Assembly (NCBI GenBank): GCA_944386785.1 | Contig: CALXCM010000005.1 | Location: 1 to 58,840 of the forward strand | Length of the DNA stretch: 58,840 bases | DNA from: an uncultured Clostridia bacterium | Lineage (GTDB): Bacteria; Bacillota; Clostridia; TANB77; CAG-508 | Direction: 5' to 3' | Shown: positions 38,205 to 47,847 of the stretch, one piece after another | How the letters are laid out: each line of letters opens with the position of its first letter | How positions within the stretch are numbered: the stretch's first letter is position 1 | Notes under the pieces: model-generated | What the model was told of the DNA's origin: nothing | Database searches by the model: none | What the model saw: only the letters and a program-made list of their open reading frames with translations | Translations under genes and position numbers: made by a program

Positions 38205-38492
38205 TTATGCTTCTTTTCTTACAACGATAAATTTTAATATATCATCTGTAATTCTGTAAACTCTTTCAAGTTCTGCTATTGCTTCTGGTTTAGATTCAAA
38301 GTTAAATAACATATATGTAGCTTCTGTGAATTTTTTGATTTCATAAGCTAATTTCTTTTTACCCATGTTTTCAACTGATTCTACTTTACCATTTTCATTA
38401 ATTAATCCTGTAAATTTGTCTTCTAAAGCTTTTAGACCTGCTTCATCTACATTTGGATTAACAATGATAACACTTTCGTATTTATTCATCAT
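38205..38492 (-). CDS. rpsF: 30S ribosomal protein S6
   Basis: 95 aa from the ATG at 38492 (GGAGG five nt upstream): YESVIIVNPNVDEAG, VENMGKKKLAYEIKKF and YRITDDILKFIVVRKE. First gene of the operon. A longer start at 38516 lies before the SD. Confidence 0.96.
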   Translation of the reverse strand: MMNKYESVIIVNPNVDEAGLKALEDKFTGLINENGKVESVENMGKKKLAYEIKKFTEATYMLFNFESKPEAIAELERVYRITDDILKFIVVRKEA

Positions 38493-38545
38493 TTTCACCT
38501 CCCTATGGATTTTCAACCTATCTTTTTAGATAAGTAGAGATTTTT

Positions 38546-38576
38546 TAAAAGCTATGCTTCTTTAAAAAACATAGCT
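38546..38576 (-). terminator. Hairpin between the P-ATPase and rpsF
   Basis: AGCTATG and CATAGCT pair around a 13-nt loop, followed by TTTT on the minus strand. It lies beyond rpsF's 5' side with respect to the minus-strand ATPase, so it could be that gene's upstream boundary or part of the rpsF leader. Confidence 0.35.
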
Positions 38577-38620
38577 ATTTTATCATATTTTTAAGGCTTT
38601 TGCAAGTGTTTTTTTGATTT

Positions 38621-41233
38621 TTATACCTCTTGTTTTTCCATAAAAATTATTCTTCCTTTATATCTATTATTTATCATTTTCTGTAATTCCATAATTGGAA
38701 TTGGCATTATTGATATTAAAATTGTAATTAATAATTGGCTAGTATTTAAGTTTACTAAGTCAAATATCTCTGCAAGTGTTGGAATTAGTATAACTACGAG
38801 TTGTACTAATACTCCTAAAACAAAACTTCCTATTAAAAATTTATTTTCTAATATTCCTGTTTTAAATATTGATTTTTCACTTTTAACATTAAAACTATGT
38901 ATTAATTCTGATATTCCTATTGTTAAAAATGCCATTGTTCTTGCAACTTCAAGGTTATAGTAGATGTTTCCTATTGTGAATGAAAGAAGTGTCAATGCTC
39001 CTATCATTATTCCTTCTACTATTATTTTATTCCATAATCCGTTTGCAAATATTCCTTGTTTTTTATCTACTGGTTTTCTTTTCATAATGTCTTTTTCTGC
39101 TGGTTCTAATCCTAATGCTATTGCTGGGAATGAATCTGTTATTAAGTTAATCCAAAGTAATTGTATTGCAAGAAGTGGAGATTCAAACCCTAAAATTAAT
39201 CCTAAAAATATTGTTACAATTTCTCCTATATTTGTTGCAATTAAAAAGTGTATTGCTTTTGTTATATTATCATATATGTTTCTTCCTTGTTTTACTGCTT
39301 CTACAATTGTTACAAAGTTATCATCTGTAAGTATCATATCTGATGCATTTTTTGCAACATCTGTTCCGTTTTTTCCCATTGCTATTCCTATATCTGCTTT
39401 TTTAAGTGCTGGGCTATCATTTACTCCATCTCCTGTCATTGCAACAACTGCTCCTTTTCTTTGCCATGCTTTTACAATTCTTACTTTATGTTCTGGTGTT
39501 ACTCTTGCAAATACTGAATAACTTTTAATATTTTTTTCTAATTCTTTTTCTGTCATTTGGTCTAATTCTTTTCCTGTTAATACTTTATCTTCTGGCATCA
39601 AGATTTTTAGTTCTTTTGCAATAGCAGTTGCTGTTGCTATATGGTCTCCTGTAATCATTACTGTTTTTATTCCTGCATTTTTACAGCTTTTTATTGCTTC
39701 TTTTACACCTTCTCTTGGTGGGTCTATCATTCCAATTAATCCTACAAAAGTCAGATTGTTTTCCACATTTTGTGAGTTTATTGTGGATGGAAGCACATCT
39801 ACATCTTTATATGCAATTGCTAAAACTCTTAAAGCTTTATTTGCCATATTTAAGTTTTCGTTTTGCACATTTATTTTATTAAAAGTATTTTCTCCTATTT
39901 GTTTTATACATCTTTTAGATATTTCTTCTAAAGCTCCTTTTGTAATTATTCTATAGCCTTTATCTAGTTTATGGATTGTTGTCATCATTTTTCTATTTGA
40001 GTCAAATGATATTTCATTTATTCTTGGCATTTTATGATATGATTCTATTTTATTTATTCCTTTTTGCAAAGCTTCTTCTACTATTGCTACTTCTGTTGGA
40101 TCTCCTGACACTTTTTCTTTATTATCTTCATATTTTATCTCACAGTCTGTACACATATTTGCAAGTTCTAATGTAAACACTGGATTTTTAGATTTTATTT
40201 CTACTACTTTCATTTTATTTTTAGTTAGTGTTCCTGTTTTATCTGAACATATTACTCTTGTACTTCCTAATGTTTCTACTGCTGGAAGTTTTCTTATTAT
40301 GCTATTTTTCTTTGCCATTTTTGTAACACCAATAGATAGTACAATTGTAACTATTGCAGGCAAGCCCTCTGGAATTGCTGCTACTGCTAGTCCTACTGAT
40401 GTCATAAACATTTCTACAATATCTATTTTTCTAATTAATCCTATTACAAAAATTATTATACATATTGCCAAACATACTATTCCTAAAGTTTTTCCTACTT
40501 TTGCAAGTCTTTTTTGCAAAGGCGTTTTTGGAGCTTCATTTTTATTTATCATACTTGCTATTTGTCCAACTTTTGTGTTCATTCCTATATCTGTAACTAC
40601 TGCTTTTGCATGTCCATTTACTACTGTGCTTGACATATATATCATATTTATTTTGTCTCCTAAGGCTACATCTTTTTTACATATTATATCTGCATTTTTT
40701 GTAACACTTTCTGTTTCTCCTGTTAAGCTTGATTCTTCTACTTTAAAGTTAAAACATTCTATTAGTCTACAATCTGCAGGGACAATATTTCCTGCTTCTA
40801 AGAAAACTATATCTCCAGGAACTAAGTTTTTAGCATCTATTTCTTCTTTTTTTCCTTCTCTTATTACTTTTGCTTTTTGTGGTGTCATTTGTTTTAGAGC
40901 TTCTATTGCTTTTTCTGCTTTTATTTCTTGGATTACTCCCATAATACTATTTAAGATTACTATTGATAAGATTATTACAGAGTCTATATAGTCATTTTCT
41001 CCTTGAAAGTATGAAATGCCTGCAGATACTAAAGATGCTATTATTAAAATTATTATCATAAAGTCTTGAAATTGTTTTATGAATTTTTTAAAGATTGTTT
41101 CTTTATTTTTTTCTTGCAAAATATTTTTGCCAAATTTTTCTTGTCTAATTTTTACTTCTTCACTTTCTAACCCTTCCTTTCTATTTGTCTTTAAGTTTCT
41201 TAATACTTCTTCTTTTCTTAATGTTTCCCACAT
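38621..41233 (-). CDS. Calcium-transporting P-type ATPase (P2A type)
   Basis: 870 aa. Actuator SSLTGETESVTK, phosphorylation motif CSDKTGTLTKNKM, hinge MTGDGVNDSPALKKADIG, and P2A membrane helix AAIPEGLPAIVTIVLS. ATNIGEIVTIFLG and NLITDSFPAIALGLEPAE supply calcium-site acidic residues. It exports Ca2+ across the membrane, as LMCA1/YloB do; the latter is linked to spores. The start MWETL has an AAGGAGG SD. Confidence 0.93.
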   Translation of the reverse strand: MWETLRKEEVLRNLKTNRKEGLESEEVKIRQEKFGKNILQEKNKETIFKKFIKQFQDFMIIILIIASLVSAGISYFQGENDYIDSVIILSIVILNSIMGVIQEIKAEKAIEALKQMTPQKAKVIREGKKEEIDAKNLVPGDIVFLEAGNIVPADCRLIECFNFKVEESSLTGETESVTKNADIICKKDVALGDKINMIYMSSTVVNGHAKAVVTDIGMNTKVGQIASMINKNEAPKTPLQKRLAKVGKTLGIVCLAICIIIFVIGLIRKIDIVEMFMTSVGLAVAAIPEGLPAIVTIVLSIGVTKMAKKNSIIRKLPAVETLGSTRVICSDKTGTLTKNKMKVVEIKSKNPVFTLELANMCTDCEIKYEDNKEKVSGDPTEVAIVEEALQKGINKIESYHKMPRINEISFDSNRKMMTTIHKLDKGYRIITKGALEEISKRCIKQIGENTFNKINVQNENLNMANKALRVLAIAYKDVDVLPSTINSQNVENNLTFVGLIGMIDPPREGVKEAIKSCKNAGIKTVMITGDHIATATAIAKELKILMPEDKVLTGKELDQMTEKELEKNIKSYSVFARVTPEHKVRIVKAWQRKGAVVAMTGDGVNDSPALKKADIGIAMGKNGTDVAKNASDMILTDDNFVTIVEAVKQGRNIYDNITKAIHFLIATNIGEIVTIFLGLILGFESPLLAIQLLWINLITDSFPAIALGLEPAEKDIMKRKPVDKKQGIFANGLWNKIIVEGIMIGALTLLSFTIGNIYYNLEVARTMAFLTIGISELIHSFNVKSEKSIFKTGILENKFLIGSFVLGVLVQLVVILIPTLAEIFDLVNLNTSQLLITILISIMPIPIMELQKMINNRYKGRIIFMEKQEV

Positions 41234-41365
41234 AAATATCCTCCTTGTCCATTGTTTATTTAATATTTATGTAGATAATATATTTTTTATTACATTAATT
41301 TTCTTTATTTTATTTTCTAACAATTTTAGACAATTTTCATAATATGTAAAAGGAGGTAATAATTT

Positions 41366-41980
41366 ATGCTACTTACTACTATACTTCTTGCTATATCTAC
41401 TAGTATTGATTCACTTGGTATTGGTATTACTTATGGAATTAAAAATACTTTAATTTCTTTTAAGGGAAAATTAGTTATATTTTTTGTTTCTTTTTTAATT
41501 ACACTAATTTCTCTATATTTTGGAAGTATTATTAAAACAATTCTTCCTTGGTATATTTCAGATTATTTAGGAAGTTTTATTTTTATAATTATTGGTATTT
41601 TAATTTTTATAGGTGCATTAAAAGAAGATAAAAAATGTGTTAATGAAAATACAAAAATATTTGGAATTACTACAAAGATTATTAAAGATGCTACTTCTTC
41701 TGATTTAGATAATTCTAATAAAATAGATAGTAAAGAGGCTTTGTTTTTGTCAATTGCTCTTTCTATTGATTCTATATGTGTTGGAATTGGCACAGGTGTT
41801 ATTGATATAAATAACTATGTTTTTCCTATTCTAATTGGATTTTTCCAAATTTTCTTTTTAAGTATTGGAACTTTTTTAGGAAAGAAAATTTATAAATATT
41901 TAAATATTCCAAATAATATTTGGTCTATTATTTCTGGTATTTTACTTATATTTTTAGGTGTTTTAAAAATACTTTTCTAA
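41366..41980 (+). CDS. ytaF: Sporulation membrane protein YtaF (MntP-like)
   Basis: 204 aa with six membrane segments in two halves (AISTSIDSLGIGITYG and SIALSIDSICVGIGTG) and the YtaF-specific linker KIIKDATSSDLDNSNKIDSK, which resembles an EF-hand-like Asp-rich loop. It belongs to the same superfamily as the manganese exporter MntP. Divergent from the Ca-ATPase gene; both could concern divalent cations during sporulation. SD AAAGGAGG. Confidence 0.88.
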   Translation: MLLTTILLAISTSIDSLGIGITYGIKNTLISFKGKLVIFFVSFLITLISLYFGSIIKTILPWYISDYLGSFIFIIIGILIFIGALKEDKKCVNENTKIFGITTKIIKDATSSDLDNSNKIDSKEALFLSIALSIDSICVGIGTGVIDINNYVFPILIGFFQIFFLSIGTFLGKKIYKYLNIPNNIWSIISGILLIFLGVLKILF

Positions 41981-41990
41981 AACATTTAAA

Positions 41991-42024
41991 AAACGCATCT
42001 TAGAGTTCTAAGATGCGTTTTTTC
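41991..42024. terminator. Bidirectional terminator overlapping the 3' end of a minus-strand gene
   Basis: A perfect 13-bp stem (41991-42003 with 42008-42020) with loop AGTT. T runs follow on both sides. Half of it encodes the last residues (RILEL) of the minus-strand gene. Confidence 0.85.
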
Positions 42025-42488
42025 TGGTCTTTAACTGTTTCTGAAATTTCAGAAGCTATGTTGGTAAATTCTTCAAATAAGCTTAAAATATACAGTTGCA
42101 TTGAAATCATATAATTGGAAGTACATTCTTTATCATAACATGCATTACGATAATCTCCTATTGTTTTTTGATATTGCTTCCAAAGCATCATTACTTCTGT
42201 TTTAATTTGATTTCCAGATTTTATTTCAGAATCTAAAATCTTGCCTAGTTTTTGGGTATCTTCTTTCATTTCAGCTAACTTTTGATTATATAGTTTAGTA
42301 TCTTCTTCGTCTAGAAGTTCCCTAATTTCTCTGTAATCATCAGCAATCTTTTTAGAAAGTTCTTCTACCTCTTTTGGTTGTCTTTTAAAATCCCTTAATT
42401 CTTTCAATTCTTCTGCAATTTCGCTTAGTTTTTCTCGGTATGTCCGATAGACATTTACCCCCATTTTAAAGTTTTCACCAGTTTTCAT
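42000..42488 (-). CDS. Helical protein of unknown function with an in-frame CGG codon
   Basis: A 162-aa, highly charged, mostly helical protein (KLSEIAEELKELRDFKRQP, VEELSKKIADDYREIRELL) with two Cys near YDKECTS. No family is recognised. The start at 42488 has AAGGAGG. Codon 15 is CGG followed by A (TAT CGG ACA). Here the +1 frame runs to a stop after six codons, so CGG must be read in frame for the full product. Its base composition is slightly less AT-rich than its neighbours, which could mean recent acquisition. Confidence 0.65.
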   Translation of the reverse strand: MKTGENFKMGVNVYRTYREKLSEIAEELKELRDFKRQPKEVEELSKKIADDYREIRELLDEEDTKLYNQKLAEMKEDTQKLGKILDSEIKSGNQIKTEVMMLWKQYQKTIGDYRNACYDKECTSNYMISMQLYILSLFEEFTNIASEISETVKDQKKRILEL

Positions 42489-42566
42489 ACTTTCTACCTC
42501 CTTTGGTGTAACTTTAATTATACTCTTATTTTTTATTTTAGTCAAACTTTAGATTACTTGCAAAAT

Positions 42567-42609
42567 AGAAAAAAAACATATCTTAGTTTTACTTTTTAAG
42601 ATATGTTTT
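42567..42609 (-). terminator. Intrinsic terminator of smc
   Basis: A 13-bp stem (42573-42585 with 42597-42609), followed by six T on the minus strand. Confidence 0.85.
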
Positions 42610-42616
42610 TATTTTT

Positions 42617-45600
42617 TTATGATTTTAATTTCATAGATAAAAGTTTTGATATTCCGTTTTCTTCCATTGTAACACCATAAACTGTATCTGCCGCTTCCAT
42701 TGTTCCTTTTCTATGTGTGATTACTAAAAATTGAGTTTGCTTAGAAAATTTCTTTAAATATTCTGCAAATCTATATACATTTACATCATCTAATGCTGCT
42801 TCAATTTCATCTAATACACAGAATGGTGCTGGGTTCATTTTTAAGATTGCAAATAGAAGTGCAATTGCAGTAAAGGCTTTTTCTCCACCTGATAAAAGCA
42901 TCATGTTTTGAAGTTTCTTTCCTGGTGGTTGTACAGTAATATTTATTCCACATTCTAAGATATTTGTTTCATCTTCTAATGAAAGCTCTGCTTTTCCTCC
43001 ACCAAATAATTCTTTAAATACTTCACTAAAGTTTTTGTTAATTACTTCAAATTGCTTTTTAAATTGTTCTTTCATAGTTGTTGTCATTTCTTGAATTACT
43101 TTTCTTAGTTTAGCCATTGTATTTTCTAAGTCTAATCTTTGTTCACTCATAAAGTCATATCTTTCTTTTAGTGATTTATATTCTTCTATAGAGTCTAAGT
43201 TAACACTTCCTAAGTCTTTCATTTCTTTTCTAAGTTCATTTACTTGTTTTTGAGTTTTAGCAACATTTTCTGGCTTTTTATAGTCTTCTACATTATTTGG
43301 TGTTGTTTCGTATTCTTCCCACATTTTGTTTATTATGTTATTTATTTCTTCTTCTAATTTTGTTTTCTTTACATCAACTTTTACTATTTGTGCTTTTAGG
43401 TCTTCTATTAAATTAAATTTTTCTGTTATTTCTTTTTCTTTTTCTTCTAGTTTTTCATTTTTTGTAATTCTTTCATTTTTTAATTCTTCTATTTTTGACC
43501 CACTTGTTTCTACACTTTGTTTTATTTCTTTTATTTTTTCTGTTATTTCTTCTATTGATTTTTCCAAATTGAAATTGTCTTGTTTTAATTTTTCTATTTG
43601 TTCTTTTTTGTTTTTAATACTTTTTTTGCTGTTTTCTATATCTTGTTTTATTCTTTCTTGTATTTCTTCTATTGATGCTTCACTTTCATCAAATGAACTA
43701 ACAGAGATTTTTAAGTTTGTAATATCAAAATTTAAATCATCTATGTATTTTTGATTATCTTTATTTAATAGAGCAAATTCATTAATTTTTTTTGTAATTT
43801 CTTCTGTTTCATTACTTAATTTTTCTATTTCTTTTTCTGTTTCTGATATTTTTTTGTCTGATTCTTCTTTTTGTTCTTTTATTTTTTCTTTTTCTTTTTT
43901 TAGTTTAGCTATTCTTATTTCTAATTTTTCAATGTTTTGTTCTATTAAAGTTACTTTTTGTTTTTCTGTTGCATATGTTATATCTATTTCTTGCAATTTT
44001 TTATCTAGAGTTTTTGCATTTTCAAATGTTTCTTCCATTGATTTTTCAAATTCAGTTTTTTCTTGTTCTAGACCTTCAATTTTTTTTGCAATTTTTTTAA
44101 TGTCTTTTTCTAGTTTTTCTATTTCTCTTCCTCTTCCTAAAATGTTTACAGTTTTTTTAGCAACAGAACCACCTGTAATTGCTCCTGATGGATTTATTAC
44201 ATCTCCTTCTAATGTTATTATTCTAAATGTATATTTATTTACTTTTGCAATTTTTATTGCAGTATCCATTTTATCTACAATTACTGTTCTTCCAAGTAAG
44301 TTTTCTATTATGTCTTTATATTTTTTATCATATTTTATTAAGTCTGATGCAATTCCAATAAACCCTTCTTCTTTTACTTTTATCTTATCTAGTTTTTTAC
44401 CTCTTACTGAGCTAATTGGTAAAAATGATGCTCTTCCTAAGTTGTTTTTTCTTAGATGTTCTACTAGTTTTTTTGCATCTTCTTCTGTGTCTGTTACTAT
44501 ATTTTGCAAACTAATTCCAAGGCACATTTCTATTGCTGTTTGATATTCTTCTGGAACTTCTATTATATTTGCTAATACTCCATGCATACCTTTTCCTAGT
44601 TCTTTATTTGTTTCTGTATCTTTTAATAGATTTTTTACACTTTTTATATATCCTTCTTTTTCTTTTTCTGTTTCTATTAAAAATTTTAGTTTTGTTTCTT
44701 TCATTCTTTGTTCATTTTGAAGAAGTGTTATATTTTTTTCATATTCTTTTATTTTTATTTTTGCTTTTTCTTTTTTATTATTTATTTCTTCTAATTCTTT
44801 TAAAGTTTTATTTCTTTTATCTTCTATTTCATAAAAAGATTTTGATATTTCTTCTTTTTCTAGTCTTGTACTATCTAATTCTGATACATTTGATTGTATT
44901 TCTGATGTTATTTGTTTTTGTCTTTTTTCTCCATTTTCTATGTTTATTTTTTGTGTATGAATTTCAGATTGCAATTCATATTTTTTATTAGTATTTTCTT
45001 CTACTTGTGCTTTATTTTTTTCTATTTCTAGTTCTTTTTGTGTAAGCGTTTTTGTGATTTTTTCTAATTCTTTTTCTTTTTCTTGTAGTTCTTTTTCAAA
45101 TTTTTCTTTGTTTTCTTTTAAATTTGTTCTTTTTTCTTGTTTTTGCTTTATTTCTTCTTCTAATTCATTTATTCTTGTTTCAAATTCTTCTATTTCTTTT
45201 TCAAATCTTTTGCTATTTTCTTCATTATTTGTAATTCTTGTTTTTGCTACATTTATATCAGAGTTTAGCATTTCTATTTCTTTTTGGCTTTCAAAACCTA
45301 AGTTTGACATTTTTTCTATAGTATTTGTTATCTCATCTATTTCTACTTTTAATTGTTCTTTTAGGCTTTTTATATTTTCTAATTTTTTTGCTTCTTCATT
45401 GTGCTCATCTTTAAATATTTCTTCATCTTTTACTATTTCTTCTAAGTCTTTTTTATATTTATTTATGTTGTAAATAAATAGACCTATTTCTATACTTTTT
45501 AGTTCTTCTCTTAAGTTTAAGTATTTTTTTGCTTTTTCTGATTGTCCTTTTAATGGCTCTATATTTGCTTCTATTTCTGATAAAATATCATTTATTCTAA

Positions 45601-46165
45601 GTAAATTTAATTTTGTATGCTCTAATTTTTTTTCTGATTCTTGTTTTCTTGTTCTATATTTTACAATTCCTGCTGCTTCTTCAAAAATATGTCTTCTATC
45701 TTCTGATTTATTGCTTAATATTTCATCAATTTTTCCTTGTCCAATAATTGAGTAGCCATCTTTTCCTATTCCTGTGTCCATAAATAGTTCTAGGACATCT
45801 TTTAGTCTACATGGTGTTTTATTTATATAGTAACCTGTTTCTCCTGTTCTATATATTTTTCTTGTTACTGTAACTTCTGTATATTCAATTGGTAAAGTGC
45901 CATCAGAATTATCAAATACTAAAGATGCTTCTGCAAATCCTAAAGATTTTCTATTTTGAGTACCTGCAAATATGATATCTAGAGATTTTGAACCACGAAG
46001 TGATTTCATACTTTGTTCTCCTAATACCCATCTTATACTATCTGATATATTACTTTTTCCTGAACCATTTGGCCCTATTACTCCTGTTATCCCTGGTTTA
46101 AATTCTAATACTGTTCTATCTGCAAATGATTTAAACCCTTGTAATTCTAGTCTTTTTAAATACAT
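42617..46165 (-). CDS. smc: Chromosome segregation ATPase SMC
   Basis: 1,182 aa with the complete SMC layout: Walker A GPNGSGKSNISDSI near residue 32, long coiled coil, hinge at about 510-660 (KGMHGVLANIIEV, GRASFLPIS, TGGSVAK), second coiled coil, signature LLSGGEKAFTAIA and Walker B FCVLDEIEAALDD. It forms the condensin-like complex that compacts and segregates the chromosome. No scpAB gene is adjacent. The frame is intact. Confidence 0.98.
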   Translation of the reverse strand: MYLKRLELQGFKSFADRTVLEFKPGITGVIGPNGSGKSNISDSIRWVLGEQSMKSLRGSKSLDIIFAGTQNRKSLGFAEASLVFDNSDGTLPIEYTEVTVTRKIYRTGETGYYINKTPCRLKDVLELFMDTGIGKDGYSIIGQGKIDEILSNKSEDRRHIFEEAAGIVKYRTRKQESEKKLEHTKLNLLRINDILSEIEANIEPLKGQSEKAKKYLNLREELKSIEIGLFIYNINKYKKDLEEIVKDEEIFKDEHNEEAKKLENIKSLKEQLKVEIDEITNTIEKMSNLGFESQKEIEMLNSDINVAKTRITNNEENSKRFEKEIEEFETRINELEEEIKQKQEKRTNLKENKEKFEKELQEKEKELEKITKTLTQKELEIEKNKAQVEENTNKKYELQSEIHTQKINIENGEKRQKQITSEIQSNVSELDSTRLEKEEISKSFYEIEDKRNKTLKELEEINNKKEKAKIKIKEYEKNITLLQNEQRMKETKLKFLIETEKEKEGYIKSVKNLLKDTETNKELGKGMHGVLANIIEVPEEYQTAIEMCLGISLQNIVTDTEEDAKKLVEHLRKNNLGRASFLPISSVRGKKLDKIKVKEEGFIGIASDLIKYDKKYKDIIENLLGRTVIVDKMDTAIKIAKVNKYTFRIITLEGDVINPSGAITGGSVAKKTVNILGRGREIEKLEKDIKKIAKKIEGLEQEKTEFEKSMEETFENAKTLDKKLQEIDITYATEKQKVTLIEQNIEKLEIRIAKLKKEKEKIKEQKEESDKKISETEKEIEKLSNETEEITKKINEFALLNKDNQKYIDDLNFDITNLKISVSSFDESEASIEEIQERIKQDIENSKKSIKNKKEQIEKLKQDNFNLEKSIEEITEKIKEIKQSVETSGSKIEELKNERITKNEKLEEKEKEITEKFNLIEDLKAQIVKVDVKKTKLEEEINNIINKMWEEYETTPNNVEDYKKPENVAKTQKQVNELRKEMKDLGSVNLDSIEEYKSLKERYDFMSEQRLDLENTMAKLRKVIQEMTTTMKEQFKKQFEVINKNFSEVFKELFGGGKAELSLEDETNILECGINITVQPPGKKLQNMMLLSGGEKAFTAIALLFAILKMNPAPFCVLDEIEAALDDVNVYRFAEYLKKFSKQTQFLVITHRKGTMEAADTVYGVTMEENGISKLLSMKLKS

Positions 46166-46241
46166 TTATTATCACCTTTTATAGTTTTTATTTTTCCATA
46201 AGTGTAGTTTATACTATTTTTAGGCTTTTGTAAAGGCTTGC

Positions 46242-46574
46242 CTAGATAAACTTTGATTTCAAAACTATTTTTGCAATATTATATATTAACTTCTGTTTTG
46301 CTGGTGTGCATCTAATTAAAATATTGTATAATTCTTTATCTAAATATCTCTCATCTTCTGGTACTGTTCCTGATAAAAGTCTTTCTATTGGGATTTCTAA
46401 AATTTCTGAAACTTGTCCTAATCTTCTTAAATTTATTTTTGATACTCCTCTTTCTACTCTACTTAAATATGTAGTAGAAGTGTCCATCTTTTCTGCTAAC
46501 ACTTGCTGTGATATACCTTTTTTTCTTCTTTCTATTCTTATCCTTTCTCCTATTAGTTTATAGTCAATATGCAT
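46242..46574 (-). CDS. XRE-family regulator (paralog of the gene at 1889-2257)
   Basis: 110 aa. HTH LIGERIRIERRKKGISQQVL, TTYLSRVERGVSKINLRRLG, then the shared tail RYLDKELYNILIRCTPAKQK and LIYNIAKIV. The start at 46574 has AAGGATGTG upstream. It follows the Rpn gene by only four nt, so the two are probably co-transcribed, linking an Rpn nuclease to a regulator. Confidence 0.85.
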   Translation of the reverse strand: MHIDYKLIGERIRIERRKKGISQQVLAEKMDTSTTYLSRVERGVSKINLRRLGQVSEILEIPIERLLSGTVPEDERYLDKELYNILIRCTPAKQKLIYNIAKIVLKSKFI

Positions 46575-46578
46575 ATTT

Positions 46579-47589
46579 TCACATCCTTTTGTTTTTATCA
46601 TTTTTGGCTTTTTTATTAAAATCGTCTAACATATTTAACATTCTAAGTATAAAATTTGCTCTATCTTCCATAACTTTTACTACTCCATCTGTTCCTTCTT
46701 CTTGTAGAGCTTTTTTTACATCATTTTTAAATTCCTTTCTTAATCTTTCACTAACATTACTCATTTTTCCACCTTCTTTTTCTATTTTTTCTTTTAGTTG
46801 CATTAAAAAATTCTCTTTCAATTCTTTCGAAATTCCTTTTAATAAATATATTACTATGTCTTGCAACTCTTCTAAATATTTGTGAGAGTTATCTGAGTTT
46901 ATAACCAAATTAAAACTTTCTTGTAGTTCTTTTTTGTCTTTTGCTTTTTCTAAAATCATTGCATAACCGAATAAAGATTTTTGATTTAATAATTTTGAAA
47001 CTGATATTTTATTTATATCTATTAAGTTATATTCTATATTTATCCTGTTATTTAAATATTCATTATTTTCTATTTGAACATCTTTAAAATTTTTTGGTAT
47101 ATTCCATTTTCCATCTCCTGTATAAATTACAATAGGAACTATTATTGGATATTTTGTTTTCTTTTTTATATTTTTTTCTTTACTCCATTCGTGTATTATA
47201 TCTACCGAATAATTTAATATTCTTTCTGGCATTTTATTGTCTTTTTTGCTTTGATGTTCTATCAAAAAATATATTTCATCATCTTTTAACTTATATACAA
47301 TATCAGCCTCTTTTGCCATATATTTTTTAGTTATATAACTATTTGTATATTTTGCTAAATTCTTACTATCAACTTTTTTGTTTGGCTTAAGAAAGTTATT
47401 TATTAATTTTGCCATTTCTTCTTTATTTTTTAATATTGTTTTTATTAATTTATCATGTTCATTATTTGTGCTTTCTTCTTTTTTATCATCAATTTCATAA
47501 TTTACCTTTTCATCTGATAATCCTTGTCTTTTGTTTAGTCTAATGCTATGAATACATTTAATGTAATCATAATAGGTAAACACTTTCAA
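46579..47589 (-). CDS. Rpn-family (PD-(D/E)XK) nuclease/transposase-like protein
   Basis: 336 aa. The Rpn core is EHDKLIKTILKNKEEMAKL, EADIVYKLKDDEIYFLIEHQ and DNKMPERILNY, with YPIIVPIVIYTGDGKW. The C-terminus (SNVSERLRKEFKNDVKKAL, then MLNMLDDFNKKAK) differs from the other Rpn gene and needs no frameshift. The start is TTG at 47589 with AAGGAGG. Rpn proteins cause DNA breaks and RecA-independent recombination; the role here is unknown. Confidence 0.82.
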   Translation of the reverse strand: MKVFTYYDYIKCIHSIRLNKRQGLSDEKVNYEIDDKKEESTNNEHDKLIKTILKNKEEMAKLINNFLKPNKKVDSKNLAKYTNSYITKKYMAKEADIVYKLKDDEIYFLIEHQSKKDNKMPERILNYSVDIIHEWSKEKNIKKKTKYPIIVPIVIYTGDGKWNIPKNFKDVQIENNEYLNNRINIEYNLIDINKISVSKLLNQKSLFGYAMILEKAKDKKELQESFNLVINSDNSHKYLEELQDIVIYLLKGISKELKENFLMQLKEKIEKEGGKMSNVSERLRKEFKNDVKKALQEEGTDGVVKVMEDRANFILRMLNMLDDFNKKAKNDKNKRM

Positions 47590-47773
47590 ATTAAGTCCTC
47601 CTTATTTTATTATGTTTTTATCAATAAATCAACATTGATTTTGAAGTAAATATTGTATGTTTTTTACCTCCTTTCTTCCTTTTTCTTTCTTTTCCTTTGA
47701 ATTTTAAAGATTTGATATTTGATATAAAAATTAGAATAAAATTTCTTTTGAATTATTTCTTATATTAAAGCAT

Positions 47774-47812
47774 AAAAGAGGAGAAAAGCCAACACTTTCT
47801 CCTCTTTTTTTT
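47774..47812. terminator. Strong hairpin after trmL
   Basis: AAAAGAGGAGAAA (47774-47786) pairs with TTTCTCCTCTTTT (47796-47808). T runs lie on both sides. Confidence 0.8.
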
Positions 47813-47847
47813 ATACTTTTCATCGCAATATTCGACATTTTATTTTA

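Noticed and set aside
38493..38620. S6:S18 leader motif upstream of rpsF
   Set aside because: Small hairpins are present, but I could not match the conserved CCG-containing loop, so no ncRNA is called.
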